43,293 bases of DNA from Cloacimonetes bacterium UBA3900 (GTDB taxonomy: Bacteria; Cloacimonadota; Cloacimonadia; Cloacimonadales; Cloacimonadaceae): positions 43,439-86,731 of the forward strand of contig DGFM01000052.1 of the NCBI GenBank assembly GCA_002391675.1. The letters run 5' to 3'. The position numbers and the translations under genes were made by a program. The notes below the pieces were generated by a model. That model saw nothing but the letters and a program-made list of their open reading frames with translations, had not been told where the DNA came from and searched no databases. Positions 1 through 8,450 of this stretch are shown here, in pieces. How positions within the stretch are numbered: the stretch's first letter is position 1; every line of letters starts with the position of its first letter.

Positions 1-127
1 CACTGAATGCGGGGCTTTTGGCCGAGGGTGAATCTGCGTCAGCTGCATACAGACTTCCAACTGACGTCAGCACAAAACTGGCTGCTAAAGCAATTGCCAG
101 CACAACAACTAAACGTGTTTTTCTCAT
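1..127 (-). CDS. Exported protein, N-terminal fragment
   Basis: The first 42 codons of a minus-strand gene that runs off the left edge of the window. The start is set by a strong AAGGAGG ribosome binding site just upstream. The visible residues form a classic signal peptide: MRKTR, then a hydrophobic stretch rich in Leu/Val/Ala, ending near SLYAAD. The style matches the signal peptides of the four T9SS cargo genes next door, so it may be a fifth secreted paralog, but the mature domain and the C-terminal tail lie outside the window. A TTGACA box sits 78 nt upstream, as for its neighbours. Function unknown. Confidence 0.75.
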   Translation of the reverse strand, partial: MRKTRLVVVLAIALAASFVLTSVGSLYAADADSPSAKSPAFS

Positions 128-204
128 AATTCCTCCTTGTAGAATCATTAAAATACACCAAGTTATAATTTCTTCGGGTACACGATATTATATCAGGCAA
201 TTTT

Positions 205-210
205 TGTCAA
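205..210 (-). promoter_or_regulatory. TTGACA -35-like box of the left-edge gene
   Basis: Exact TTGACA on the minus strand, followed by an A run, 78 nt upstream of the start at 127. The same box lies 73-79 nt upstream of the four paralogs to the right. A TATAAT occurs downstream but only 12 nt away, too close for a standard sigma-70 spacer, so the -10 is unresolved. Confidence 0.5.
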
Positions 211-326
211 GCTAAGAAATGCGCAACTTCATGCCCCACATTGGGTTGCGCAGATGATACGCCTTGCTTTTTAATGCTTTATCCGGCTGGATTGGAATCA
301 GATTCACCTGCCTGCGCAGCCGGCAG

Positions 327-431
327 TCGCCGTGGCGGCTATGCCGCAGTTGCCAGTTTTGAGTGCTGGCGCAGGTGGTGGAGATACGGATGGATGTAGC
401 GGGATCGGCGCTTTAGCAAGCGCCCGTACAC
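327..431. repeat. Interspersed intergenic repeat, module B copy 1
   Basis: About 105 bp that recur almost word for word at 2675-2784. It starts with the hairpin-forming GGCGGCTATGCCGC, passes through the phrase GCTGGCGCAGGTGGTGGAGA, and ends in the palindrome GGCGCTTTAGCAAGCGCC followed by CGTACA. Shortened relatives are at 8367-8394, 11445-11477 and 43107-43173. Non-coding. The rest of the 128-506 gap holds only the promoter box of the left-edge gene and the terminator of the next gene. Confidence 0.75.
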
Positions 432-448
432 AAGTGCCTGTACATAAA

Positions 449-478
449 CAAAGCCCCGGGATATCCCGAGGCTTTTTT
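449..478 (-). terminator. Rho-independent terminator of the 507-2423 gene
   Basis: Inverted repeat AAAGCCTCGGGAT / ATCCCGGGGCTTT read on the minus strand, just after the stop codon. The single mismatch is a U-G wobble only on the minus-strand RNA (C-A on the other strand), which supports minus-strand use. The T tract is short (CTTTGTTT). Confidence 0.8.
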
Positions 479-506
479 GTATATGTTTTCAGCTAAGTTT
501 GAAGGT

Positions 507-2423
507 TTATTTCTGCAATACCATCTTCTTAACGCCACTATATTGACCGCTCGTCATCCTGTAGAGGTATACGCCGGAGGCGAGCGCTCTGCCCGAATCA
601 TCACAGCCATCCCAGAGGATGCTGTAATATCCGGCTGCGTCGTGGCTGCGCTCAAAACTGCGCACCATCTGTCCACGCTGGTTGTAGATGTCGATCTTCA
701 CCTTTCCGGGGCTTTCAAGCTGATAGCGAAGCGTGGTATTGGGGTTGAAAGGATTGGGGTAAGCGTCTTCCAGCTTGGTCACCTTGGGAACGGAGGGGCT
801 GCCTGAGTCGCCTGTGATGCTGAAGATCACACTGGCGGGGCCGTGGAAGTTTGTAGTGCCGTCCATTTCTACGCTCTGCAACCAGTAGTAATAGGTGTCA
901 TCTTCCACCAAGTCCTTGTCCAGATAGCTGTAGGCATGCGCTTCAGAGCTGTTGGTGGCGGCAATCATGGCGCAGATCTGGCTGGCTGAGCTCAGGTCTT
1001 CCTCGGTGCTGCGAAGCACATTATAACCCATGAGGTTGGTTTCCGTCTGTGAAATCCACTTGAGGTTCACGTAGTTTTCTGCAGTCATGGTGGCCGAGAA
1101 ATGCGAGAGCGTCACAGGCACGGTGGGTGGGTTGTTGCGGGCCAAGATTACTTCGATCTCATTATTGTCACTAAGTGGGCCCTCTATCTGGAAGCTAACC
1201 TTGTTACCACTCATTTGAGCGGTATGCCAGGTATCATTATACTTCACCGCAGTCCAATCCAGTTCACCTTTGCAGGTTCCGCCACCTGGAGCCGGGACTT
1301 CGGAATTAAAGGTCCAGGGACCATTTCCAAACAGGGTAAGACGCTTGTGCCAAAGGATTTCAGCACCGCCGAGATCGGGAGCAGGGCCGGTCGGGGTTTT
1401 GCTGTAATTGGCATCGCTGCCATTGATAGTGATGGTAAAATCTTGTACCACTTGATAGCACATACTTTCAAAGAAATCGTAATGGTCATTTATTGCGATA
1501 TTGTCTATGTTCAGGCCCCTGCCTGCTGCGCCCTGGCCTGTAGCTTCCCTGATGCGGATGCGGACGTTTTCAGTGGTATTGATTTCACCGCTGAATGTCT
1601 GCACTTCACCTGTCTCCGGAGCAGTAAAGGGATCTCCAACCTGATTCCAGTCGGTTCCACCGTTGATACTGTATTCCACCACCCAAGATGTTTGGGGTTC
1701 GTCAGCATAGCGACGGTATAAGAATGAAATTTCGCCGGCGCCATTGCCTTTGTCCTGCAGCATGGTGATGGAAGATGTGGAAGCACCATTCAGGCGGGCA
1801 GATTTCAATCCGGCGATGACCTCATTCGTATCGGTTCCGATCCGGGCATCTGTCATATTCCACTCGATTCCATTCAAAACTACGTCTCCGGAAGTATCGG
1901 TATCCTTTGTCCCATCTTCAAAATGTACAAGGTATTGAGGTGGAGTAACGCAGCCTCTACAGTTATAATGATGTGTTTCGACATATGACTCATTGGGGGT
2001 TCTACGTACATTCACGAGGATATTGGCAGTATAGTCTCCTATATTCAACCCTCCAGCTAACCGGACGTAGAAGGTTGCACTTATATTGCCATCCGTATCT
2101 GGATATACGGGAAAACCCACATTTGATATAAATCCATTATCCGGATTATCCGATATTGGGAAGGTACCAGATCCTGATACACTAAGCATCAGCCCTTGCA
2201 TATTGGATGCGGTTATTACAAAGCTCCGCACTGCAGAGGGGCCTTCGTCCACCACGTAGGTCAAACCCGTCATACTGGTGGGATTAAAGTTCACTACCGC
2301 CCTCGTACCTGCAGGTTGAGCAGAGAGATCCACTCCATGAACACCTGCAGCTTCTGATGACGTTGTTGCAAAGCTGGCTGCTAAAGCAAGAGCCAGCAGT
2401 ATTGTTAAGCCTATTTTTTTCAT
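507..2423 (-). CDS. T9SS type A sorting-domain secreted protein (paralog 1)
   Basis: A 638-aa multidomain exported protein. The frame is open to 2462, but the Met at 2423 is chosen because it follows an AGGAGG site and begins a typical signal peptide (MKKIGLTILL...). Order: signal peptide 1-26; Ig-like domain about 47-160 of the kind repeated in Bacteroidetes surface proteins (PTSMTGLTYV ... FYVRLAGGLNIGDYT); beta-sandwich about 163-320 (SARLNGASTSSITM ... LNIDNIAIND); a further beta-rich segment to about 445; fibronectin-III-like domain about 446-548; T9SS/FlgD-Ig-like sorting tail from about 555 (DAYPNPFNPNTT ... GVKKMVLQK). Unlike the next three paralogs it lacks the ~190-aa N-terminal domain. 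The tail implies export across the outer membrane and surface attachment; ligand or substrate unknown. Confidence 0.9.
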   Translation of the reverse strand: MKKIGLTILLALALAASFATTSSEAAGVHGVDLSAQPAGTRAVVNFNPTSMTGLTYVVDEGPSAVRSFVITASNMQGLMLSVSGSGTFPISDNPDNGFISNVGFPVYPDTDGNISATFYVRLAGGLNIGDYTANILVNVRRTPNESYVETHHYNCRGCVTPPQYLVHFEDGTKDTDTSGDVVLNGIEWNMTDARIGTDTNEVIAGLKSARLNGASTSSITMLQDKGNGAGEISFLYRRYADEPQTSWVVEYSINGGTDWNQVGDPFTAPETGEVQTFSGEINTTENVRIRIREATGQGAAGRGLNIDNIAINDHYDFFESMCYQVVQDFTITINGSDANYSKTPTGPAPDLGGAEILWHKRLTLFGNGPWTFNSEVPAPGGGTCKGELDWTAVKYNDTWHTAQMSGNKVSFQIEGPLSDNNEIEVILARNNPPTVPVTLSHFSATMTAENYVNLKWISQTETNLMGYNVLRSTEEDLSSASQICAMIAATNSSEAHAYSYLDKDLVEDDTYYYWLQSVEMDGTTNFHGPASVIFSITGDSGSPSVPKVTKLEDAYPNPFNPNTTLRYQLESPGKVKIDIYNQRGQMVRSFERSHDAAGYYSILWDGCDDSGRALASGVYLYRMTSGQYSGVKKMVLQK

Positions 2424-2499
2424 AATTCCTCCTATAGAATTATCCGATCTTTCAATTTTCATTTTATGCCAAGGGTCACTGTCTCAAGGGGGCGTTTTT

Positions 2500-2505
2500 T
2501 GTCAA
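2500..2505 (-). promoter_or_regulatory. TTGACA -35-like box of paralog 1
   Basis: Exact TTGACA on the minus strand, 77 nt upstream of the start at 2423, followed by AAAAA. No convincing -10 hexamer at 16-18 nt. Predicted leader about 45 nt with a good Shine-Dalgarno. Confidence 0.5.
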
Positions 2506-2673
2506 GCCTGTATCTCGTTAAGCGACAGCACACTAACAGGTTAACGCACGTGAATGTCGTTCAGATTCTCCACGCTTTGTTTATTCAATATCAGTAGTTA
2601 GGCTTAGTGAACCACGTTCAGTTTATAGAAGTGTTAATTTATATTGCCGGTCTGTTTTGAGCCTGTACCGGGG
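2501..2673 (-). repeat. Conserved upstream block, copy 1
   Basis: About 170 bp strongly similar to 5409-5576 and 8137-8310, each directly upstream of a T9SS paralog. Best-kept phrases (plus strand) are AACAGGTTA near the gene and CGTTCAGTTTATAGAAGTGT followed by TTAATTT and CCGGTCTGTTTT at the far end. It overlaps the TTGACA box by five bases. No reading frame is kept among the copies. It may be an upstream regulatory region or simply part of the duplicated unit. Confidence 0.75.
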
Positions 2674-2674
2674 C

Positions 2675-2784
2675 TTGCCGTGGCGGCTACGCCGCAGTTG
2701 CCAGTTGCCAGTTGTGAGTGCTGGCGCAGGTGGTAGAGATACGGATGGATGTAGCGGGATCGGCGCTTTGGCAAGCGCCCGTAC
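2675..2784. repeat. Interspersed intergenic repeat, module B copy 2
   Basis: Near-identical to 327-431, including GGCGGCTACGCCGC and the perfect palindrome GGCGCTT-TGGC-AAGCGCC followed by CGTACA. It is followed by a CTCTCTCCCTCTC tract that is the complement of the GA-rich tract beside the copy at 43107. Confidence 0.75.
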
Positions 2785-2816
2785 AAGGGCGCAGTCTCTC
2801 TCCCTCTCTCCCTCAC

Positions 2817-2848
2817 AAAAAAAGCCCCGGGATGGTCCCGAGGCTTTG
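2817..2848 (-). terminator. Rho-independent terminator of the 2879-5329 gene
   Basis: Minus-strand stem AAAGCCTCGGGA / TCCCGGGGCTTT with a short loop and a run of seven T, 31 nt after the stop codon. Same stem family as 449-478 and 5581-5611. Confidence 0.9.
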
Positions 2849-2878
2849 TTGTATATGTTTTCAGCTAAGTTTGAAGGT

Positions 2879-5329
2879 TTATTTCTGCAATACCATCTTC
2901 TTAACGCCAGCGTAGCTGCCGCTCGTCATCCTGTAGAGATACACGCCGGAGGCGAGAGCTCTGCCGGAGCCGTCACAGCCATCCCAGAGGATGCTGTAAT
3001 AACCGGCTGCATCGTGGCTGCGCTCAAAGCTGCGCACTAACTGTCCACGCTGGTTGTAGATGTCGATCTTCACCTTTCCGGGGCTTTCAAGCTGATAGCG
3101 AAGCGTGGTATTGGGGTTGAAAGGATTGGGGTAAGCATCTTCCAGCTTGGTAACCTTGGGGATGGAGGGGCTGCCTGAGTCGCCGGTGATGCTGAAGATC
3201 ACGCTGGCGGGGCCATGGAAGTTTGTGCTGCCATCCGTTTCCACACTCTGCAACCAGTAGTAATAGGTGCCATCTTCTACCAAATCCTTATCCAGATAGG
3301 TGTAAGTCTGAGCCTGAGAGGTGTTGGTTGCTTCTATCAAGGCGCAGATCTGCCTGGCCGTGCTCAGGTCTTCATCGGCGCTGCGAAGCACATTATAACC
3401 CATGAGGCCGGTTTCCGTCTGAGAAACCCACTTGAGGTTCACGTAGTTTTCTGCGGTCATGGTGGCCGAGAAATGCGAGAGCGTCACGGGAACGGTGTGA
3501 GCCTTTTCGGTATAGCCGATGAGCAGTTCAAGCGGCATGGTATTAGGTGTAAACGATCTATTGTTATAAAGAGACATCGTGAATGTGGCAGTATAATCTG
3601 TCATTTCCAGAGTGTGCCATTCATAATTATCTTTATAAGCTGTATAATAGGTGTAACGAGTATCCGGATTTTTCACAGCAGTATCAATGATAAAGGTACC
3701 CCCTCCTGACAGAGTGATACAGTCGTGGAAGTAAGGCACAATTAAACCGTTAATGGGAAGCTCAGAGTCTAATACGTAATCAGGGTCATAGTTGCCATTG
3801 CCTCCAGAAACGGTAATACCATAAGCTCCATCTACCACCTCTTTTTCTATACCATTGTAGAAGTCACAATAGTTATTGATTGTGAAATTATCCAAGAGAA
3901 GGTCATGACCAGCACCCGTCCTTCTGATGCGTATACGGACGTTATCTTTGGTATTGAGAGCCCGGGAGAATCTCGTGGACCCGGGGATCAAGTTTCCAAA
4001 AAACACCCAATTTTGATCACCGGTTTTGTCATGGCTACGTTCCACTACCCATGTTGATGCCTGGGTGCTGTTATTGACGAAGCGATAATCAAACGATATC
4101 GTGCCAGAGCCGCATATTTTCATATCTTCCATTGCCATACAGGCCACAGCCCTATCTCCACTTAAACGGGCGCTTCTGTTGCCACCAATGAGATAAGCTG
4201 GGTCTGTCTCAATCTTGACTCCATCCAAAATCCATTTAAGCTCGTTTAAATATACATATCCAGCATCATAAAGCGTCTTGTTCTCCACTGCTCCCTCAAA
4301 ATCAACCTGGTATTGATCTCGATGGACCTCTAAAACTGATCCGCTCAAGTATATGTATCTATACTCATCATCAAGCCCAGATCCAGCCGGTGGTGAATAC
4401 ATCACCGTAATCTGATCAGTGTAGTCGCCCAAAGGCAATCCCTGCTTCAAACCTACATACATCACCTGATCCCAGCCGTCGTTATGGTTGATAGTAAATT
4501 CAAATTCGTGACCAAGCGGTTGATCAGCAGCAGTCATAACAATATTGGGGCCTGAGCTGACTGTTACTGTGTATCCTGACAGAGCGTACCCACCCACATT
4601 GACAGGCCTATAGTCGTTGGATTGGGGATCGCTTCCCCAATAATAGGTTAAACCGGAAATAGAAGCGGGCTCTACATCATACAAGGTAGTATGGGTATCT
4701 ATGGGGGTGACGGTTCCATTGATTTTGAGCTCTTGATACAGTCCCGAGTCACCTGCTTCAGCCACGGCATCGTACATATAAAATCTAAATCCACATGTGC
4801 CGGTGATATTCTCATAAGCACTACCCGGATCAAGAGAGTTTCCACCCCAGTATTCGTCAGCGTCTATTACAGGAATTGTTATCACCCCGGTGTCAACAGT
4901 CAGGGCAAAGGTCGCGCTACCAGAGGTAACAGTAACACCAGGAAGAGAAGTGGCATAGTTATCACTGCTACCTCTCCACTCAGCCTTACGTGCTCCTTGC
5001 ACACTTTTGCTGATTCCAAATTCGATGCTTGTTATGGTAAGCTGATACCCCTCAGCGACTGTCATCTCAAAACCGATGTATTTGCCGGTGTCAATCACAT
5101 CGGCTCCGGGCCACCTTACCGCCCTGAAACTATCGTAATTCGTCCAGCTATCCACCCCAACTTTCTCGATATTGCCCATATTGAGCCCAAGAACGGGAGG
5201 GCCGTTGTATGTAAGTGATGCAACGTTGCTTTCCCAAAAGCTGCCAAAATTGTACGTGGCACTGAAGTTCTGTGCAAAGCCGGCCGTCAAAGCAAGGGTC
5301 AGCAGTATTATTAAGCCTATTTTCTTCAT
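2879..5329 (-). CDS. T9SS type A sorting-domain secreted protein (paralog 2)
   Basis: An 816-aa exported protein starting at an ATG behind AGGAGAAATT. Signal peptide 1-20 (ends AGFAQ). The N-terminal domain, about 21-207, is a beta-rich module (FSATYNFG, KYIGFEMTV, AEWRGSSDNYATS, CGFRFYMY) shared with paralogs 3 and 4; related modules are common in secreted proteins of several phyla. Then an Ig-like domain about 212-332, a beta-sandwich about 335-490, a variable beta segment to about 612, a fibronectin-III-like domain (VPVTLSHFSATMT...) and the T9SS sorting tail from about 728. The last ~200 codons are almost identical in DNA to the three paralogs, while the first two-thirds is diverged. Probable surface protein; no catalytic motif seen. 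Confidence 0.9.
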   Translation of the reverse strand: MKKIGLIILLTLALTAGFAQNFSATYNFGSFWESNVASLTYNGPPVLGLNMGNIEKVGVDSWTNYDSFRAVRWPGADVIDTGKYIGFEMTVAEGYQLTITSIEFGISKSVQGARKAEWRGSSDNYATSLPGVTVTSGSATFALTVDTGVITIPVIDADEYWGGNSLDPGSAYENITGTCGFRFYMYDAVAEAGDSGLYQELKINGTVTPIDTHTTLYDVEPASISGLTYYWGSDPQSNDYRPVNVGGYALSGYTVTVSSGPNIVMTAADQPLGHEFEFTINHNDGWDQVMYVGLKQGLPLGDYTDQITVMYSPPAGSGLDDEYRYIYLSGSVLEVHRDQYQVDFEGAVENKTLYDAGYVYLNELKWILDGVKIETDPAYLIGGNRSARLSGDRAVACMAMEDMKICGSGTISFDYRFVNNSTQASTWVVERSHDKTGDQNWVFFGNLIPGSTRFSRALNTKDNVRIRIRRTGAGHDLLLDNFTINNYCDFYNGIEKEVVDGAYGITVSGGNGNYDPDYVLDSELPINGLIVPYFHDCITLSGGGTFIIDTAVKNPDTRYTYYTAYKDNYEWHTLEMTDYTATFTMSLYNNRSFTPNTMPLELLIGYTEKAHTVPVTLSHFSATMTAENYVNLKWVSQTETGLMGYNVLRSADEDLSTARQICALIEATNTSQAQTYTYLDKDLVEDGTYYYWLQSVETDGSTNFHGPASVIFSITGDSGSPSIPKVTKLEDAYPNPFNPNTTLRYQLESPGKVKIDIYNQRGQLVRSFERSHDAAGYYSILWDGCDGSGRALASGVYLYRMTSGSYAGVKKMVLQK

Positions 5330-5407
5330 AATTTCTCCTATAGAATTACTCGATTTTTATATTTTCTAATGTTAAGCGAAGGTACAATTTCTCAGAGGGC
5401 TGTTTTA

Positions 5408-5413
5408 TGTCAA
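5408..5413 (-). promoter_or_regulatory. TTGACA -35-like box of paralog 2
   Basis: Exact TTGACA on the minus strand, 79 nt upstream of the start at 5329, at the gene-proximal edge of the conserved upstream block. No clear -10. Confidence 0.5.
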
Positions 5414-5576
5414 GTCTGTATCTTGCTTACTGACAGCACACCAACAGGTTAGCGCAAGTGAACGTCGTTCATTTTATCTGCACTTTGTCTCACCGGTTAC
5501 AGCAGTTATGAATTGTGAACCGCGTTCAGTTTATAGAAGTGTTAATTTTCATTGCCGGTCTGTTTTGAGCCTGTAC
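5409..5576 (-). repeat. Conserved upstream block, copy 2
   Basis: Second copy of the ~170 bp block (see 2501-2673 and 8137-8310). The end furthest from the gene (CGTTCAGTTTATAGAAGTGT ... CCGGTCTGTTTTGAG) is nearly invariant, while the centre has diverged (CTCACCGGTTACAG here). With the terminator it fills the 5330-5639 gap. Confidence 0.75.
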
Positions 5577-5580
5577 ACAA

Positions 5581-5611
5581 ACAAAGCCCCGGGATGGTCC
5601 CGAGGCTTTTT
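5581..5611 (-). terminator. Rho-independent terminator of the 5640-8057 gene
   Basis: Stem AAAGCCTCGGGACC / GGTCCCGGGGCTTT-like on the minus strand followed by TTTGTTTG, 29 nt after the stop codon. Same family as the other two terminators in the array. Confidence 0.85.
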
Positions 5612-5639
5612 AGTATATGTTTTAGCTAAGTTTGAAGGT

Positions 5640-8057
5640 TTATTTCTGCAATACCATCTTCTTAACGCCAGCGTAGCTGCCGCTCGTCATCCTGTAGAGG
5701 TACACGCCGGAGGCGAGCGCTCTGCCATTGCCGTCACGGCCATCCCAGAGGATGTTGTAATATCCGGCTGCGTCGTGGCTTTGCGAGAAGCTGCGCACTA
5801 ACTGTCCACGCTGGTTGTAGATATCGATCTTCACCTTGCCGGGGCTTTCAAGCTGATAGCGGATGGTGGTATTGGGGTTGAAAGGATTAGGGTAAGCATC
5901 TTCCAGCTTGGTAACCTTGGGGATGGAGGGGCTACCTGAGTCGCCTGTGATGCTGAAGACCACGCTGGCGGGGCCATGGAAGTTTGTAGTGCCGTCCATT
6001 TCCACACTTTGCAACCAATAGTAATAGGTGCCGTCTTCCACCAAATCCTTGTCCAGATAGCTGTAGGCGTGTGCTTCAGAGCTATTGGTGGCGGCGATCA
6101 TGGCGCAGATCTGGCTGGCTGAGCTCAGGTCTTCTTCGGTGCTGCGAAGCACATTGTAGCCCATGAGGCCGGTTTCCGTCTGCGAAATCCACTTGAGATT
6201 CACATAGTTTTCTGCGGTCATGGTAGCCGAGAAGTGCGAGAGTGTCACGGGCACGGTGGGGGCTTTTCTGCGGCCGATGAACACCTCGAGCTCTCTATTT
6301 GGCCCGGGGTTGGCCTCAGGGACATCAAAGGAGGCAAAACCATCAATTATATCAGCCCCATACCAGATATTATCGTATTTTACAGCAGCGCGACAGTTAT
6401 CACCCTTTACTTCCTGGACCTGTGTACGGACGCCGGTATCAACCGACCAGGGTCCGTCTCCAAGCAGAGTGAGACACTCATGGTAGAGGCTTTCATAGCT
6501 AAGATCGGGAGCTATGCCGGGCCTGTTGATGATGCTGATATTGGCATTACCGCCGATGATCATGATCCCACACTCATTTTCAGTCACCATTTTGGGCACT
6601 CTGTCGTAGAAGTCATAATAGTCTGCGATTTCGATATTGTCTATGAGCGCACGTCTTACTGAGGTGCCGCTACCTGTGGCTTCTCTGATACAAATACGAA
6701 CGCTTCTTGAGGTGTTGATTTCTGCGGAGAATGTATTCTCTGCTGCCACTGGTGTAAAGCTGGTGCCTGCCTGAGTCCAGGACTCACCTTGATCTATGCT
6801 GTATTCCACAATCCAGGAGGTTTGATCATCGGTGCCATAGCTGCAATATTGGAATTTTACTTCGCCGGCGCCATTGGGCTTGTCTTCAAGCATGGTCATG
6901 GCAGAGGTTCCGGAACCTTTCAGATTTGCACTTCTGGCTCCCTCAATGACGTAATTCGTGTCTGTCTCAATCAGAACATCTTCCATTCCCCACAGACGCC
7001 CGCCCAGGTATACCGTGTCATAGGCGTAATCTGTTTTTTCCTCGCCTGCTCCTTCAAAGTCGATGAGGTACCGGGTTGGAACCACAGATCCACTGCAATC
7101 CACATATATGACATTATAACCCGGTGTAGAGTTGTGTAATCTTACCGTTATGGATTCGTCATAATTACCCAAGGGGATGCCTGACTCCAGGCGGACATAA
7201 ACAGTTTGTTGCAAACTACCGTTATCACTTAGAGGGAGCTGCAATGCATAGTCGTAATTGACATCATCAGTGGATATTTCATAAACACCGCCCCAAAGCT
7301 GTACATATCCTCCGGGAACCAAATTTTCTGCGGTGATATCAAAGCTCTTGGACGTTGAAGGGCCTTGGCCTACCATATAGCTAAAACCGCCGAGGGAGGT
7401 AGGGGTAACACTAAATACGGGGGGATTTGCCGTGGGTTTATAGGTGCCCGAGATTGTAATAGATTCCCAAAGACCCGCAATGCCGTTGGCGGTTTCAGCA
7501 CCATACATATACATCCTGAAGCCGCATTCCAATATATTCTGATACTCGCTTACATTGGAAAGCGTCAGAATGTTTCCGGGCCATCTGGTGTTTTGATCAG
7601 GGTTTTCCAACACACCTGCATTATTGGTTAAACCTGTAGCCAAATTACTGCCATAGCCGTTGATGGCAGCTCCAAAGTTATCTGCGCTGCCTCTCCATTC
7701 GGTATAACGTGTCCCTTCTGAATTCCTGCATATTCCAAAGGTGATGGTGTCTACGCTAAATTCATAGCCGGGAACAGCGGTGATGGTAAAGCCGATGTAT
7801 TTGCCCATATCAGGATTGGCGCCCAGGGGCCAGTCTCTTGCCGCAAAACTATCATTGGGCATTTGTGTTATTACTCCGACCTTGCGCAAAGGCCCCATGG
7901 TTATCCCGTCATATGCGGTGCCACCATAATGTTGAAAATTGACTTGGCCACTTATCCCGGGAAACGCGTATGTTGCCTCAAATGCAGTCGTTCCTGTTTG
8001 TGCAAAGCTGGCCGTCAAAGCAAGAGCCAGCAGTATTGTTAAGCCTATTTTCCTCAT
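5640..8057 (-). CDS. T9SS type A sorting-domain secreted protein (paralog 3)
   Basis: An 805-aa exported protein, ATG behind AGGAGGAATT. Signal peptide 1-20 (MRKIGLTILL ... ASFAQ). Domain order as in paralog 2: N-terminal beta module about 24-213 (FEATYAFPG, KYIGFTITAVPGYEF, CGFRMYMYG), Ig-like domain about 215-335 (TSLGGFSYMVGQGPSTSKSF), beta-sandwich about 336-500, variable segment to about 615, fibronectin-III-like domain, and T9SS sorting tail from about 720. Its tail is a mosaic: the segment around STEEDLSSASQICAM matches paralog 1, SFSQSHDAAGYY matches paralog 4, and the final SGSYAGVKKM matches paralog 2. Probable surface protein; ligand unknown. Confidence 0.9.
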   Translation of the reverse strand: MRKIGLTILLALALTASFAQTGTTAFEATYAFPGISGQVNFQHYGGTAYDGITMGPLRKVGVITQMPNDSFAARDWPLGANPDMGKYIGFTITAVPGYEFSVDTITFGICRNSEGTRYTEWRGSADNFGAAINGYGSNLATGLTNNAGVLENPDQNTRWPGNILTLSNVSEYQNILECGFRMYMYGAETANGIAGLWESITISGTYKPTANPPVFSVTPTSLGGFSYMVGQGPSTSKSFDITAENLVPGGYVQLWGGVYEISTDDVNYDYALQLPLSDNGSLQQTVYVRLESGIPLGNYDESITVRLHNSTPGYNVIYVDCSGSVVPTRYLIDFEGAGEEKTDYAYDTVYLGGRLWGMEDVLIETDTNYVIEGARSANLKGSGTSAMTMLEDKPNGAGEVKFQYCSYGTDDQTSWIVEYSIDQGESWTQAGTSFTPVAAENTFSAEINTSRSVRICIREATGSGTSVRRALIDNIEIADYYDFYDRVPKMVTENECGIMIIGGNANISIINRPGIAPDLSYESLYHECLTLLGDGPWSVDTGVRTQVQEVKGDNCRAAVKYDNIWYGADIIDGFASFDVPEANPGPNRELEVFIGRRKAPTVPVTLSHFSATMTAENYVNLKWISQTETGLMGYNVLRSTEEDLSSASQICAMIAATNSSEAHAYSYLDKDLVEDGTYYYWLQSVEMDGTTNFHGPASVVFSITGDSGSPSIPKVTKLEDAYPNPFNPNTTIRYQLESPGKVKIDIYNQRGQLVRSFSQSHDAAGYYNILWDGRDGNGRALASGVYLYRMTSGSYAGVKKMVLQK

Positions 8058-8135
8058 AATTCCTCCTAAAGAATTATACGTTTTACTGATTGTTGCCTCT
8101 CAATCAGCAAGTCAAAATATAATGGGTGTCTTTTT

Positions 8136-8141
8136 TGTCAA
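8136..8141 (-). promoter_or_regulatory. TTGACA -35-like box of paralog 3
   Basis: Exact TTGACA on the minus strand, 79 nt upstream of the start at 8057. An AT-rich TTATATTTTG lies 13 nt downstream, a possible but short-spaced -10; it loosely resembles the Bacteroidetes TAnnTTTG element. Confidence 0.5.
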
Positions 8142-8310
8142 GCCTGTATCTCGTTAAGTGACAGCTCATTAACAGGTTAACGTACGTGAATGTCGTTCAT
8201 ATTCTCTGCACTTTATTTCTTCAATATCAGCAGTTAGACTTGGTGAACCGCGTTCAGTTTATAGAAGTGTTAATTTTCTATTACCGGTCTGTTTTGGACC
8301 GTAACCGGGG
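8137..8310 (-). repeat. Conserved upstream block, copy 3
   Basis: Third copy of the ~170 bp block, closest to copy 1 (shared TGTATCTCGTTAAG, AACAGGTTAACG, TCAATATCAG). With module B remnant 8367-8394 and the terminator it accounts for most of the 8058-8450 gap. There is no copy upstream of paralog 4 or of the left-edge gene. Confidence 0.75.
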
Positions 8311-8366
8311 CTTGAAATTCTACTGTTTTTTGCCTTTTTTCAGGTCTTGTTTTGGATTGGCAGGGG

Positions 8367-8394
8367 GGCTTGCCGTGGCGGCTACGCCCGTACA
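8367..8394. repeat. Truncated copy of intergenic repeat module B
   Basis: GGCTTGCCGTGGCGGCTACG joins directly to CCCGTACA. Compared with 2675-2784 the centre is missing, as if deleted between the two GC-rich hairpins. Confidence 0.6.
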
Positions 8395-8396
8395 TT

Positions 8397-8430
8397 AAAA
8401 AAGCCCACGAGTCATCGTGGGCAATTCTTT
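8397..8430 (-). terminator. Rho-independent terminator of the 8451-10835 gene
   Basis: Perfect 8-bp stem GCCCACGA-TGAC-TCGTGGGC read on the minus strand, followed by six T, 29 nt after the stop codon. The sequence differs from the other three terminators of the array. Confidence 0.9.
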
Positions 8431-8450
8431 TTATCAAAGACCGCTGGTCT

